A program made the position numbers and the translations under genes. A stretch of 64,000 bases of DNA from Streptomyces sp. NRRL S-337 (GTDB lineage: Bacteria > Actinomycetota > Actinomycetes > Streptomycetales > Streptomycetaceae): positions 21,143-85,142 of the forward strand of contig NZ_JOIX01000027.1 of NCBI RefSeq assembly GCF_000720175.1. Reading direction: 5' to 3'. How positions within the stretch are numbered: position 1 is the first letter of the stretch; every line of letters starts with the position of its first letter. The notes under the pieces were generated by a model, which searched no databases, was not told where the DNA came from, and worked only from the letters and a program-made list of their open reading frames with translations. Positions 9,037 to 17,967 of the stretch are shown one piece after another.

Positions 9037-10161
9037 GTGTCCACAGAGCGGGACAGCTTTCTCACCAACGGCATGCGCCGCACCACCACTTGGCTCAGCG
9101 TGCTGCTGGCGCTCTCCGGCGCGGGCTGGATCGCCCGGGACCTGGCCGTCGCCGGGCAGGGCGCGGACCTGTGGCGGCACTGGTGCGGCGCGGCCCTCCG
9201 CCCGGGCGGGGACACCGTCTGGGCCACCTCGGCCCTGGACCCGCTGCTGGTGCTCGGCGCACCGGCCGCCGCGGCGGCCGTACGGCGCCGGGCCCCCGCC
9301 CCGGCCGTGGCCGCCGGTGCCTTGTGCTCCCTCGCGGCCGGCCTCGTCCTGCTGCGGCTGCCGGTGCTGTGGACGACGGCCGCGGCCCCGCTGCCCGGCC
9401 CGGACGGCGGGCTGCCGACGTGGGCCCGGGCGACCGCCGCGGCCCAGCTCGTGGCGGCGGCGGTGCTGTGCGGGGTGGCGGCCGGCGCGGTCCGGCGGCG
9501 CGGGCGGCCGGGCCGGTCCGGCGGACGCCGTGCCGACGCCCTGCCCGAGGTGGCGTCCTCGGCGTACGGGGTCGTGCACGCGGTGCCGTACGGGGCGGGC
9601 CCCGGCCCGGCCGGCCGCCCGTACAAGGGGCCGGCGGTCCTTGCGGGCCTCCTCCTGGGCGCCGCCGGAGTGGCCTTGACGGCCCGTGAGGTCCACCACT
9701 GGGTACGGCTCGGGGGCGAGGCGTACGGCAGGCGGCTGACCGGCGGGGCGGGCGCCGTACGGGCCCTGCTGGAGCCCCCGGCCGACTGGGAGACGGCCGT
9801 GCTGGCGGTGCTGGCGCTGGCCGCCGCGGCGGCCGCGTTCCGCCGGGCCGCCTGGACCCGGCCCGCGGCGGCCGCCGCCGGGTCACTGCTGGCGGTGCAC
9901 GGCGCGGTGACGCTCGCCCTCGCCGCGCGCGCCGGGCAGTTCGGGCGGCTGGCGGTACTGCCGGGCGGGGTCCAGCTCGGGCTCGCCGCGGCGGCCCTGT
10001 CGGCGGCCGCGGGCCCGGTCGTGCTGATCGCCGCGGCCCGGCCCGGCCTGCCACCGCCCGCCGCGGACCCCGACGAGCTGCGCGCCTACGGCTCCGCCCC
10101 GGGCGAGGCCCGCCCACCGCACGCCCCACCCCCGCCGACCACTCTGCCGCCGGGGTGGTGA
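9037..10161 (+). CDS. Polytopic membrane protein of unknown function
   Basis: 374 residues, not recognised. Several hydrophobic stretches are visible: near residues 15-35 (TWLSVLLALSGAGWIARDL), 60-80, 90-110, 130-150, 200-220, 250-270, 280-300 and 315-335, separated by Arg/Gly/Pro-rich loops. The C-terminal 40 residues are Pro-rich and probably disordered. The GTG start has GGGGGA seven bases upstream. It is very G+C- and Ala-rich, with no known catalytic motif. It converges with the S9 peptidase gene, leaving 16 bases between stop codons. Probably a Streptomyces-specific membrane protein; function unknown. Confidence 0.75.
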   Translation: MSTERDSFLTNGMRRTTTWLSVLLALSGAGWIARDLAVAGQGADLWRHWCGAALRPGGDTVWATSALDPLLVLGAPAAAAAVRRRAPAPAVAAGALCSLAAGLVLLRLPVLWTTAAAPLPGPDGGLPTWARATAAAQLVAAAVLCGVAAGAVRRRGRPGRSGGRRADALPEVASSAYGVVHAVPYGAGPGPAGRPYKGPAVLAGLLLGAAGVALTAREVHHWVRLGGEAYGRRLTGGAGAVRALLEPPADWETAVLAVLALAAAAAAFRRAAWTRPAAAAAGSLLAVHGAVTLALAARAGQFGRLAVLPGGVQLGLAAAALSAAAGPVVLIAAARPGLPPPAADPDELRAYGSAPGEARPPHAPPPPTTLPPGW

Positions 10162-10177
10162 GCACGGGACGGCACGC

Positions 10178-12346
10178 TCAACGCCGCATTCCCAGCGACC
10201 GCTTGAGGAAGTCCACCTGGAGCAGCAGTAGGTTTTCGGTCACCTGTTCCTGGGGCGTCATATGGGTCACCCCGGACAGTGGCAGGACCTCGTGCGGGCG
10301 GCCGGCCGCCAGCAGGGCCGAGGACAGCCGCAGGGAGTGGGCCACGACCACGTTGTCGTCCGCCAGGCCGTGCACGATCAGCATGGGACGGTGCGGCTCC
10401 CGCGCCCCGGCCAGCCCCTCGTCCGTGACCAGCGAGTTCTCCGCGTAGACCGCCGGTTCCTCGTCCGGATGGCCGAGGTACCGCTCCTGATAGTGGGTGT
10501 CGTACAGCCGGAGGTCGGTCACCGGGGCGCCGACCACCGCGGCATGGAAGACATCGGGCCGGCGCAGCGCGGCCAGCCCCGCCAGGTAGCCGCCGAAGGA
10601 CCAGCCGCGGATCGCCACCCGGTCGAGGTCCAGGGGAAAGGATCCGGCCAGTGCCTGCAGGGCGTGGACCTGGTCGTCCAGGGTGATCTCGGCGAGCCGC
10701 CGGGAGACCGCCTTCTCCCAGGCGGGGGAGCGGCCCGGGGTGCCCCGGCCGTCCGCGACGATCACCGCGAACCCCTGGTCGGCGAACCACTGCGAGGTCA
10801 GATGCGCGTTGTGCGCGGCGACCACCCGCTGGCCGTGCGGACCGCCGTACGGGTCCAGCAGCACCGGCAGCGGACCGTCGCCCTCCGCATAACCGTCGGG
10901 CAGCAGCACCGCGCACGGGATCTGCCGCTCACCGGCCAGGACCAGGCGGGGCCGGGCGGTGAGCGCCGGCTCCTCGGCGTACGAGCCGATCGTGGCGAGG
11001 GTCTTCTCCCCGCCGTCCGGGTCCAGCCGGACCACGTCCACCTGGGTGCCGGGGCGCTCCAGCGACGTCTGGGAGAGCACGGTCAGCGCGCCGCCGCGCA
11101 CCGCGGAGGACACCGTCGGGTACGGCCGGTCGCCCACCCGCTCCCAGCCGCCCTGGTCGCCGCTGCCGCGGAACCAGGCGCGGTAGACGCCGATGTCGTG
11201 CATGTCGGCGCCGCTCGCGGAGAACAGCACGTCCTCCTCGCCGATGTCCAGCACCGCCCGTACGTGCAGCGGCGCCCCGGTCAGCGGCCGGTCGCCGACG
11301 AACAGTTTGCGCGCGCCGCCCTCGTCGGCGATCCGCACCAGCCGGCCGTCCGGCGTCCAGGCCGGCACCCCGGGGAACGGCTCGACCCACGCCTCGTCCT
11401 CGTCCTCGTGCACCGTCCGGGTCGCACCGGTCGCGGTGTCGACCGTCAGATAGCGCTGGTCGCGCTGGTCCCGGGCCTGGACGAGGAGCAGCGGCGGGCC
11501 GGCCGCGGACCAGTGCACGCGGGCGAGATAGGGGTAGCGGCCGCGGTCCCAGTCGATGTCGGTGCGCGAGCCGTCCAGACCGAACAGGGACAGCGAGACC
11601 TCGGCGTTGGCGGTGCCGGCGGCCGGGTACGCGATCCGGGCGGGCTCGCGGTCCGGGTGCGCCGGGTCGGAGATCCACCAGCGCCGCACCGGCGCCTCGT
11701 CCACCCGTGCGGCCAGCACCGCGTCGCTGTCCGGGGACCACCAGAAGCCCCGGTACCGCCCCATCTCCTCGGCCGCGATGAACTCCGCGAGGCCCCAGGT
11801 CACCTCGGGCCCGTCCGGCTCGGCCAGCACCCGGTCGGCCGTCCCGCCGCCGTCCGACGTCGTCGCGCCGTCGACCGCGACCACCCGCAGCCGGCCCTCC
11901 GCCACGAAGGCCACATGCCGGCCGTCCGGGGCGGGGCGGGGGTCCACCACCGGGCCCGGCACCGGAAGTTCGCGCGTGGTGCCGGCCCGCAGCTCGGAGA
12001 CGAACAGCCGGCCGGAGAGCGGGAACGCCGCCAACTCCACGGCGGCGTCGGTGGCATAGCCCACGATGCCCGCCGAACTCTCCCGGCTGCGCTCGCGGCG
12101 GGCCCGCTCCTCGGGGGAGAGGTCCTCCTCCGCGCCGGCCAGCAGCGCCTGCGGATCGGCTGCGGTGAACTCCCGCCCCTCGTTCAGGTCCAGCACCCAC
12201 AGCTGCTGGCTGCGCTCGGTACCCGAAGGCGAACGGAGGAAGACGATCCGGGCGGCGTCGGGGGAGACGGTGTAGCTGCGCGGGGCGCCCAGGGTGAAGC
12301 GCTGCGTACGGGCGTACTGCCGCGGGAACGAAGGCTGTCCGGTCAT
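10178..12346 (-). CDS. S9 family serine peptidase (dipeptidyl peptidase IV / prolyl oligopeptidase type)
   Basis: 722-residue, probably cytoplasmic peptidase releasing dipeptides or cleaving short peptides. The first ~450 residues form a DPP-IV-type beta-propeller (repeated WSPDSD, PDGRHVAFV, WTPDGRLV blades). The C-terminal alpha/beta hydrolase domain carries the nucleophile in GWSFGGYLAG (Ser583), the acid in HGLADDNV (Asp663/664) and His695 in SGVTHM. DPGGxHG-like oxyanion residues appear as LLDPYGGPHGQ. It is about the usual family length. It has no signal peptide. The ATG has no ribosome site but a TAGGCT box six bases upstream, so the mRNA is probably leaderless. Its place next to peptide importers suits degradation of imported peptides (inference). 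Confidence 0.95.
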   Translation of the reverse strand: MTGQPSFPRQYARTQRFTLGAPRSYTVSPDAARIVFLRSPSGTERSQQLWVLDLNEGREFTAADPQALLAGAEEDLSPEERARRERSRESSAGIVGYATDAAVELAAFPLSGRLFVSELRAGTTRELPVPGPVVDPRPAPDGRHVAFVAEGRLRVVAVDGATTSDGGGTADRVLAEPDGPEVTWGLAEFIAAEEMGRYRGFWWSPDSDAVLAARVDEAPVRRWWISDPAHPDREPARIAYPAAGTANAEVSLSLFGLDGSRTDIDWDRGRYPYLARVHWSAAGPPLLLVQARDQRDQRYLTVDTATGATRTVHEDEDEAWVEPFPGVPAWTPDGRLVRIADEGGARKLFVGDRPLTGAPLHVRAVLDIGEEDVLFSASGADMHDIGVYRAWFRGSGDQGGWERVGDRPYPTVSSAVRGGALTVLSQTSLERPGTQVDVVRLDPDGGEKTLATIGSYAEEPALTARPRLVLAGERQIPCAVLLPDGYAEGDGPLPVLLDPYGGPHGQRVVAAHNAHLTSQWFADQGFAVIVADGRGTPGRSPAWEKAVSRRLAEITLDDQVHALQALAGSFPLDLDRVAIRGWSFGGYLAGLAALRRPDVFHAAVVGAPVTDLRLYDTHYQERYLGHPDEEPAVYAENSLVTDEGLAGAREPHRPMLIVHGLADDNVVVAHSLRLSSALLAAGRPHEVLPLSGVTHMTPQEQVTENLLLLQVDFLKRSLGMRR

Positions 12347-12352
12347 GGGCCG

Positions 12353-12358
12353 AGCCTA
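12353..12358 (-). promoter_or_regulatory. Leaderless -10 box for the S9 peptidase
   Basis: TAGGCT on the minus strand, six bases before the ATG at 12346, with no ribosome binding site between. This fits a -10 element whose transcription start is the A of the start codon. Confidence 0.65.
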
Positions 12359-12614
12359 GGCGAGGTGTCTCCGGATCGGGCCGGTTCGGCAGCGGGGGAT
12401 TGCCCGGCTCACCGTGTCGCGCTCGTGAAGATCGTGTGCGCCCCCGCTCTGCTTCCGTGCTCCGACTTATGCGCTTGGACGGAAAGTTATGATCCCTTGC
12501 GCGTAGTGGGTACGGGGTAAAGAGCCCTTGGCATACCCCGGTGCACGGGTCCGCGACGGCGGTCCGTGCGCCATCAACTCTGTTCGGGCCGTGGATACTT
12601 GGAGGTGAGCCGCC

Positions 12615-12809
12615 GTGGCACTCTCGATTTCGGCGGTGGTGCTGCTGGCGATCATCGTCTTCTTGCTCGTCAAGAAGTCCGGGCTGAAGGCCGTGCATGC
12701 CTTCGTCTGTATGTTGCTGGGCTTCTATCTGGCCAGCTCGTCCATCGCACCGTCGGTCAAGCAGCTGACGACCAACGTCGCCAGCATGATCGGCGGCATC
12801 AAGTTCTGA
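12615..12809 (+). CDS. Small two-helix membrane protein (64 aa)
   Basis: A 64-residue protein made almost wholly of two transmembrane helices: SISAVVLLAIIVFLLV (4-19) and AFVCMLLGFYLASSS (29-43), joined by KKSGLKAVH, with a short Ser/Thr/Lys C-terminus. The GTG start has GGAGGTGA about six bases upstream, a near-perfect site, which supports it as a real gene. A 15-pair hairpin follows at 12879. I believe similar proteins occur upstream of mshB in other streptomycetes, but I do not know a function. A holin-like or regulatory role would be guesswork. Confidence 0.85.
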   Translation: MALSISAVVLLAIIVFLLVKKSGLKAVHAFVCMLLGFYLASSSIAPSVKQLTTNVASMIGGIKF

Positions 12810-12878
12810 GCAGCGGGTTCCGGGCAACGTACGGAGCGGTGCGTGCTGAGCGGCACGTGCCGGGCGGTACGTCCTGAG

Positions 12879-12911
12879 CGGTCCGCCGGCCGGTCCCCGG
12901 CCGGCGGACCG
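12879..12911 (+). terminator. Perfect 15-pair hairpin after the small membrane gene
   Basis: CGGTCCGCCGGCCGG (12879-12893) pairs with 12897-12911 around a TCC loop. There is no T-tract, which is common for streptomycete terminators. It separates the 64-residue protein gene from mshB, which has its own leaderless promoter 31 bases further on. Confidence 0.75.
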
Positions 12912-12942
12912 AGCGCGGGGTGAGGGTGCCGGCGGCGGCTCG

Positions 12943-12948
12943 TAGGCT
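12943..12948 (+). promoter_or_regulatory. Leaderless -10 box for mshB
   Basis: TAGGCT seven bases before the mshB ATG (12956), with no ribosome site in the gap. A transcript starting at the ATG itself is the simplest reading. Confidence 0.65.
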
Positions 12949-12955
12949 TGTCCGC

Positions 12956-13897
12956 ATGACCGCGCACCCTCCCTCCGCCCGTCGTCTCCTGCTGGTCCAC
13001 GCCCATCCGGACGACGAGTCGATCAACAACGGCGTGACCATGGCCAAGTACGCGGCCGAGGGCGCGCTGGTCACCCTCGTCACCTGCACGCGCGGCGAGG
13101 AGGGCGAGGTGATCCCGTCCGAGCTCGCGCACCTCGCGCCGGACCGGGACGACACCCTCGGCCCGCACCGCGTCGGTGAGCTGGCCGCCGCCATGGCCGA
13201 GCTGGGCGTCACCGACCACCGCTTCCTCGGCGCGCCGGGCCGGTACCGCGACTCCGGCATGATGGGCGCCCCGCAGAACGACCGGCCCGACTCCTTCTGG
13301 CAGGCCCCGCTCGACGCGGCGGCCGCCGATCTGGTGGCCGTCATCCGTGAGGTCCGCCCGCAGGTCCTGGTCACCTATGACCCGAACGGCGGATACGGCC
13401 ACCCCGATCACATCAAGGCGCACCGCGTGGCCATGCGCGGCGCCGAGCTGGCCGCGCGGGCGGATTTCCGGCCGGAGCTGGGCGGCGCGTACGCGATCGG
13501 GAAGATTTACTGGAACTGCAACCCCCGTTCCGTGGTCGAGGAGGGCTTCGCACGGCTGCAGGTGGCCGGGCACAGCTTCCCCGGCGTGGCCACCGTCGAC
13601 GACGTACCGGGGGTGGTGCCGGACTCCGAGGTCACCGCCACGATTTCCGGCGGCCCGGCGTACGCCGCCGCCAAGGCGGCGGCGATGCGCGCCCACTACA
13701 CCCAGATCGCGGTCGACGGGCCGTTCTTCGCGCTCTCCAACGACTTGGGGCAGCCGCTGTTCGGCACGGAGCACTATCGGCTGGTGCACGGAGTTCCGGG
13801 GGCGGCGGCCGGGGACCGTGAGGACGACCTCTTCGCGGGTATCGGCGAAATGGTGGGTATGGAGGAGAGTGCCCGGATTGAGGAGGCGGCGGAATGA
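12956..13897 (+). CDS. mshB: N-acetyl-1-D-myo-inositol-2-amino-2-deoxy-alpha-D-glucopyranoside deacetylase (mycothiol biosynthesis)
   Basis: Zinc hydrolase that removes acetate from GlcNAc-Ins to give GlcN-Ins, the second enzymatic step of mycothiol synthesis in the cytoplasm. 313 residues, normal length. The metal site is visible: HAHPDDES near the N-terminus (His17, Asp20; general base Asp19) and GGYGHPDH (His152). TCTRGEEGE and the [11 protein letters not shown] block are LmbE-family hallmarks. I chose the ATG at 12956, directly before the conserved core and behind a leaderless-type TAGGCT; an upstream GTG at 12920 would only add a basic non-conserved stretch. The stop overlaps the next gene by four bases. 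The gene marks the window as actinobacterial. Confidence 0.96.
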   Translation: MTAHPPSARRLLLVHAHPDDESINNGVTMAKYAAEGALVTLVTCTRGEEGEVIPSELAHLAPDRDDTLGPHRVGELAAAMAELGVTDHRFLGAPGRYRDSGMMGAPQNDRPDSFWQAPLDAAAADLVAVIREVRPQVLVTYDPNGGYGHPDHIKAHRVAMRGAELAARADFRPELGGAYAIGKIYWNCNPRSVVEEGFARLQVAGHSFPGVATVDDVPGVVPDSEVTATISGGPAYAAAKAAAMRAHYTQIAVDGPFFALSNDLGQPLFGTEHYRLVHGVPGAAAGDREDDLFAGIGEMVGMEESARIEEAAE

Positions 13898-14421
13898 GCA
13901 CGGCGAAGGGCGGCAACGGCGGCGCGGCCGCTGACGACGGCAAGGGCGGCGCGGCCAAGGGGCAGCGCTCCCGCGCGACGTCCGGCGGCGGGTCCGGGCC
14001 CGGCAAGCGGTCCGGCGCGCCCGCCGCGCCCGCGGCCGGGCCGGCACCGCTCACCCCCGGCCGGATCGGCATATACGTGCTGCTCCTGGTCGCGGGCGTG
14101 CTGGTGGCGCTGGCCGGGACGCTGGTGCAAGCCGCCTGGTTCCCGGGCGGATTGGTGCTGGCACTGGCGGCCGTCGGCGGCCTCTTCTACGGCGGCACCC
14201 GGGCGAGTGGCACCACCGCCGGCGCGCTGGTGCCCGGCGCGGCCTGGCTGGTGACGGTGTTCCTGCTGCTGAGCGACGTCCGGCCGGAAGGGGACTTCCT
14301 CTTCGGCCCCGGCGTCGGCTCCTACGTCTTCCTGCTGGGCGGCATCGTGGTGGCTGTGATCTGTGCCACCGCGGCCCAGATGCGCACGATGGGCGCCCGG
14401 CCCGGCCGAGTTGGCGGATGA
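13894..14421 (+). CDS. DUF6113-like integral membrane protein
   Basis: 175 residues, overlapping mshB by ATGA and so translationally coupled to it. The first ~50 residues are a Gly/Ala/Lys-rich disordered cytoplasmic tail. Four hydrophobic helices follow, at about 57-78 ([18 protein letters not shown]), 85-103, 110-128 and 147-165. This small four-helix family regularly follows mshB in actinomycetes; the family name DUF6113 is from memory. No catalytic residues are visible. It could be a membrane partner linked to mycothiol or a bystander. Confidence 0.85.
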   Translation: MSTAKGGNGGAAADDGKGGAAKGQRSRATSGGGSGPGKRSGAPAAPAAGPAPLTPGRIGIYVLLLVAGVLVALAGTLVQAAWFPGGLVLALAAVGGLFYGGTRASGTTAGALVPGAAWLVTVFLLLSDVRPEGDFLFGPGVGSYVFLLGGIVVAVICATAAQMRTMGARPGRVGG

Positions 14422-14639
14422 CGTGGTGCATACCAGGATGAATGCCGCGCGAGGCCGGGCGAACGGCCCCGGTGCGGGGGGTTCGCCCATGGCGGCGGTG
14501 TTCGTAAGCTCCCCGGGTGTCCGCCTGCGGCGGACAGTATGGTGGTGCGCGCCGTCGCGCCGCCCTGGGGGCACCCTCCGGTCCTGAGGCCGGGGATCAT
14601 CTCTGACGAGCGGCGGAGCGCCAACCGGGAGAACCTGCT

Positions 14640-16790
14640 TTGAGTCGTGAATCTGACAGTTCGTCCTCCGGCCCGCGGGGCCGTGGCGGAGCCGCGTACC
14701 CGTCGGGGACGCCGCCGTACGGCTCGCCCAGGGGAGACGCCGACGAGGTGCTGGCGCCCGGTGCCGCGGCGCAGCCGGAGGAGCCCAAGACCGAGACCAC
14801 GCTGACGACGCGGATCAAGATCAACATTCCGGGCTCCCGCCCGATCCCGCCGGTCGTCGTGCGCAAGCCCGTCGGTGAGGAGTCCGGTATGAACGCATCG
14901 GCCGCTTCCGGCGGTTCCCGCGGCGCCCCGCGCCCGGCGCGCGGTGCCGAGCGCGGTGCCGAGCGCACCGGCAGCACCCCCCGCCCGGAGGCCGCCGCGG
15001 ACGACGCCACCACGGGCGGCCGCGGCGACAAGACCAGCGACTGGTTCGCGCCGCGCAAGCCGCAGGCCGGGACGCCCGGAGCGGCCGGCTCGTCGTCGAG
15101 CACCGGATCGCACCCCACGCCGCCCGCCCCGGGCGGCCCGACCCCGCCGCGCGGCCCGTCGGGCACCGGCGCGCCCCAGCGCCCCGACCTGCCGTACTTC
15201 TCCGACGCCCCCATGGCGCAGGGCGGCGGCTCGCCGTTCGACGAGGGCGGCAGGGCCGGTGGCGGCTCGCCGTTCGACGGCGGGCAGCCGGACGCCGGTT
15301 CGCCCTTCGACGGCGGACCGCGGGACGCCGGTTCGCCGTTCGACGGCGCGGGGCACGGCAGCGCCTCGCCGTTCGACGCGCCCACCGGCGTGGCCCCGGA
15401 CCACAGCCCCTTCGACGCCCCGGTGGGCGGCCCGGGCGGACCCGCCGGCCCCACGACGGGTCCGGCCAAGGGCGACTCGGCGCTCAACCTCCCGCCCGGC
15501 TTCAGCGGCCCGGGACCGAAGATCGACGACACCGCCGAACTCACCCCGCAGGCCCCCGGACCGCTGACCGGCCCGGGCAGCGGCCTCGGCGCCGGCGGCA
15601 TCTCGGGAGGTCTGCCCGGCTCGCAGGCCGGCCCGGTCTCCGGCGGCCCGAAGGGCGGCACCCGGGGCCAGGGGCCCGGCCGTCGCGACCGGGTGTCCGG
15701 CGACACCCTGGTCAGCGGCATTCCCGCGGTGCCCGGATCCGACGGCCCGTCGGCCCCGTCGCCGTTCGCCTCCGCACCGGGTGACGGCGACAGCGCGGCC
15801 CCCAAGCCGCGGCCCAAGATCCCCGAGCCGATCAACCCGCCCAAGAAGGGCCGCAACAAGCTGGTCCTGGCGGCCGTCGCGGTCGTCGTCCTGGCCGGCG
15901 TCGCCTACGGCGCGGGCCTGCTGCTCGACCACGCCGACGTGCCCAACGGCACCACCGCGCTCGGTGTGAACATCGGCGGCACCTCCAAGGAAGAGGCCGT
16001 CAAGAAGCTGGAGTCGGCGCTCAAGGACCGCCGCACCGCGCCGCTCAAGCTCACCGTCGACGGCAAGGCCGAGACCCTGCTGCCGGCCAAGGCGGGCCTG
16101 GACATCGACCCGCAGGCGACGGTCCGCAACGCGGCCGGCCGGGACTACAACCCGGTCTCCGTCATCGGCTCGCTGTTCGGCGTCGACCGGACGGCCAAGC
16201 CCGCCATGGTCGTCGACGACGAGAAGCTGACGGTCGCGCTGGAGAACATCGCCGGCCCCGGCGGCGCCGCCGAGGACGGCGGGATCACCTTCGAGAACGG
16301 CAAGGCCGTGCCCCACTACGGCGTCCCGCACAAGGCGATCGACGTCAAGGCGTCCCGCCAGAAGGTCGCCGACGCCTACCGCGAGCGGGTCACCAACGGC
16401 ACCGACACCCCCGTGGTGCTCGCCGCCGGCACCCAGCAGCCGCGGGTGAGCAAGGCCGCGGTGGACCGGGCGATGAAGCAGTACGCCGAGCCCGCCATGT
16501 CCGGCCTGGTGACGGTCCGTTCGGGCGCCCACGCGGTCTCCTTCAGCCCGCAGAAGTCCATCCCGAAGTTCCTGTCGTTCAAGATCGGCAGCAACGGCGA
16601 GCTGGTGCCGTACTACGACCGGGCCGCCCTGCAGCAGCTCTACGGCGACACCTTCAACGGCGTCCTGCTCACCAAGGGCGACGGCTCGAAGAAGCCGATC
16701 ACCGTCGAGGAGGTGGCCAGCGCGGTCGCCAAGGCACTGCTCGGCCGTACCCCCGCCGAGCGGGTCCAGACCGTCGGCGCGGACGGCTGA
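14640..16790 (+). CDS. Membrane-anchored wall protein with VanW/YoaR-type (PG_binding_4) domain and long disordered cytoplasmic tail
   Basis: 716 residues. Residues 1-400 are a low-complexity Pro/Gly/Asp-rich tail with five to six SPFD repeats (residues ~195-262). A single transmembrane helix lies at about 405-430 (LVLAAVAVVVLAGVAYGAGLL). The external part (430-716) starts with GTTALGVNIGGTSKEEAVKKLE, the typical opening of the YoaR/VanW peptidoglycan-binding-like domain, with two such repeats. There is no L,D-transpeptidase Cys motif. The only sensible start is a TTG at 14640, with GGGAGA about eight bases upstream; no ATG or GTG lies in frame nearby. Role unknown, presumably binding or sensing at the cell wall. 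Confidence 0.85.
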   Translation: MSRESDSSSSGPRGRGGAAYPSGTPPYGSPRGDADEVLAPGAAAQPEEPKTETTLTTRIKINIPGSRPIPPVVVRKPVGEESGMNASAASGGSRGAPRPARGAERGAERTGSTPRPEAAADDATTGGRGDKTSDWFAPRKPQAGTPGAAGSSSSTGSHPTPPAPGGPTPPRGPSGTGAPQRPDLPYFSDAPMAQGGGSPFDEGGRAGGGSPFDGGQPDAGSPFDGGPRDAGSPFDGAGHGSASPFDAPTGVAPDHSPFDAPVGGPGGPAGPTTGPAKGDSALNLPPGFSGPGPKIDDTAELTPQAPGPLTGPGSGLGAGGISGGLPGSQAGPVSGGPKGGTRGQGPGRRDRVSGDTLVSGIPAVPGSDGPSAPSPFASAPGDGDSAAPKPRPKIPEPINPPKKGRNKLVLAAVAVVVLAGVAYGAGLLLDHADVPNGTTALGVNIGGTSKEEAVKKLESALKDRRTAPLKLTVDGKAETLLPAKAGLDIDPQATVRNAAGRDYNPVSVIGSLFGVDRTAKPAMVVDDEKLTVALENIAGPGGAAEDGGITFENGKAVPHYGVPHKAIDVKASRQKVADAYRERVTNGTDTPVVLAAGTQQPRVSKAAVDRAMKQYAEPAMSGLVTVRSGAHAVSFSPQKSIPKFLSFKIGSNGELVPYYDRAALQQLYGDTFNGVLLTKGDGSKKPITVEEVASAVAKALLGRTPAERVQTVGADG
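15228..15420 (+). repeat. Degenerate SPFD-encoding repeats
   Basis: The motif TCGCCGTTCGACG recurs about every 30-40 bases, encoding GGSPFDEGG, GGSPFDGGQ, GSPFDGGP, GSPFDGAG, ASPFDAP and HSPFDAP. It lies within the cytoplasmic tail of the anchored wall protein. Such SPFD modules look like short linear binding motifs. Confidence 0.8.
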
Positions 16791-16839
16791 CGGCGGACCG
16801 TACGCACCCGGCCGGGCGACCGGCCGGCCACGGGCCCGA

Positions 16840-16892
16840 GGCCCCCTGGAGGCACTCCCGGCGCACCGCCCCGGGAGAACCCCTAGGGGGCC
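16840..16892 (+). terminator. Two-tier hairpin after the wall-protein gene
   Basis: Outer arms GGCCCCCT (16840-16847) and AGGGGGCC (16885-16892) enclose an inner stem CTCCCGG (16855-16861) / CCGGGAG (16871-16877). It lies 50 bases after the wall-protein stop and just before the operator of the exporter operon, so it probably insulates the two. Confidence 0.6.
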
Positions 16893-16897
16893 TCCCC

Positions 16898-16913
16898 CAT
16901 GACAGATGTCATG
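16898..16913. promoter_or_regulatory. Palindromic operator candidate CATGACA-GA-TGTCATG
   Basis: Two 7-base arms in perfect dyad symmetry around GA, 59 bases before the ATG of the ABC exporter gene. It is the only clear dyad in the leader of the exporter-kinase-regulator operon. NarL-type regulators such as DesR bind inverted repeats at promoters of the exporters they accompany, so the regulator encoded at 19994 is the natural candidate (inference). Confidence 0.55.
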
Positions 16914-16971
16914 CCGCAGTGCGTACATCCGACACTGCCGGGCACCGGGCCGCGACCGGGAAGCTGGCACC

Positions 16972-17967
16972 ATGACGACGACAGCGACCAGCACAGTCAC
17001 CGCCGCCCAGGAGGCGGACCGGGCACCGGTGGTCAGCTTCCGTCAGGTCAGCAAGAGCTACGGCGCGGTGCGCGCGGTCGCCGACCTGAACATGGAGCTG
17101 CACCCCGGCGAGACCGTCGCCCTCCTCGGCCCGAACGGCGCCGGCAAGTCCTCCACCCTCGACCTGCTGCTCGGCCTGCGCGGCGCGGACGCCGGCACGG
17201 TGACCCTCTTCGGCACCACCCCGCAGCGCGCCATCGAACAGGGCAGGGTCGGCGCGATGCTGCAGAGCGGCGGCCTGATGGAGGGCGTCAAGGTCCGGGA
17301 GCTGGTGAAGCTGGCCCGCGATCTGCACCCGCGCGGCTACCCGCTCGACGAGGTCCTGGCCACCGCCGGCATCACCGAGATCGCCGACCGCATGGTCGAC
17401 AAGCTCTCCGGCGGCCAGGAACAGCGGGTCCGCTTCGCGCTCGCCACCGCCGGCGCCAACGACCTGATCGTGCTGGACGAGCCGACCACCGGCATGGACG
17501 TGACGGCCCGGCAGACCTTCTGGGGCGCGATGCGCAAGCAGGCCCAGCAGGGCCGCACGGTGCTGTTCGCCACCCACTACCTCGAAGAGGCCGACGCGAT
17601 CGCCGACCGGGTGATCGTGCTGCACCGCGGCCGGGTGCTGGCGGACGGCACCGCCGCCGAGATCAAGGCCCGGGCCGGTGCCCGCCGGGTCACCTTCGAC
17701 CTCGACGAGCCGGTCGACCACGCCGCGCTGCAGGGCCTGCCGCACCTGACCTCGCTGACCGTGTCCCACAGCGGCTCCGCCGCGGGCTCCGGGCGCACCG
17801 TCCGGATCCAGTCCCAGGACGCCGACGCCACCGTGCACGCCGTCTACCGCCTCGGTCTCTACCCGCACAACCTGGAGGTCTCCGGCCTCGGCCTGGAGCA
17901 GGCCTTCATCGCCCTGACCACCGCGTCCGACCAGAGCTCCGCCACCGCCGAGGAGGCGGCCCGATGA
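16972..17967 (+). CDS. ABC exporter ATPase (DrrA/YvfR-like)
   Basis: 331 residues. Walker A GPNGAGKSS, Q-loop MLQSGG, signature LSGGQEQR, Walker B LIVLDEPTTGMD, H-loop ATHYLEEAD: a classic ABC-2-type exporter ATPase with a ~100-residue C-terminal extension. The start is the ATG at 16972, just before the conserved domain; the 22-residue frame extension upstream would run over the palindrome. The stop overlaps the permease start (ATGA). In actinomycetes, ABC-2 ATPase plus permease followed by a DesK-like kinase and NarL regulator usually handle antibiotics or lipids and regulate themselves. Substrate unknown. Confidence 0.95.
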   Translation: MTTTATSTVTAAQEADRAPVVSFRQVSKSYGAVRAVADLNMELHPGETVALLGPNGAGKSSTLDLLLGLRGADAGTVTLFGTTPQRAIEQGRVGAMLQSGGLMEGVKVRELVKLARDLHPRGYPLDEVLATAGITEIADRMVDKLSGGQEQRVRFALATAGANDLIVLDEPTTGMDVTARQTFWGAMRKQAQQGRTVLFATHYLEEADAIADRVIVLHRGRVLADGTAAEIKARAGARRVTFDLDEPVDHAALQGLPHLTSLTVSHSGSAAGSGRTVRIQSQDADATVHAVYRLGLYPHNLEVSGLGLEQAFIALTTASDQSSATAEEAAR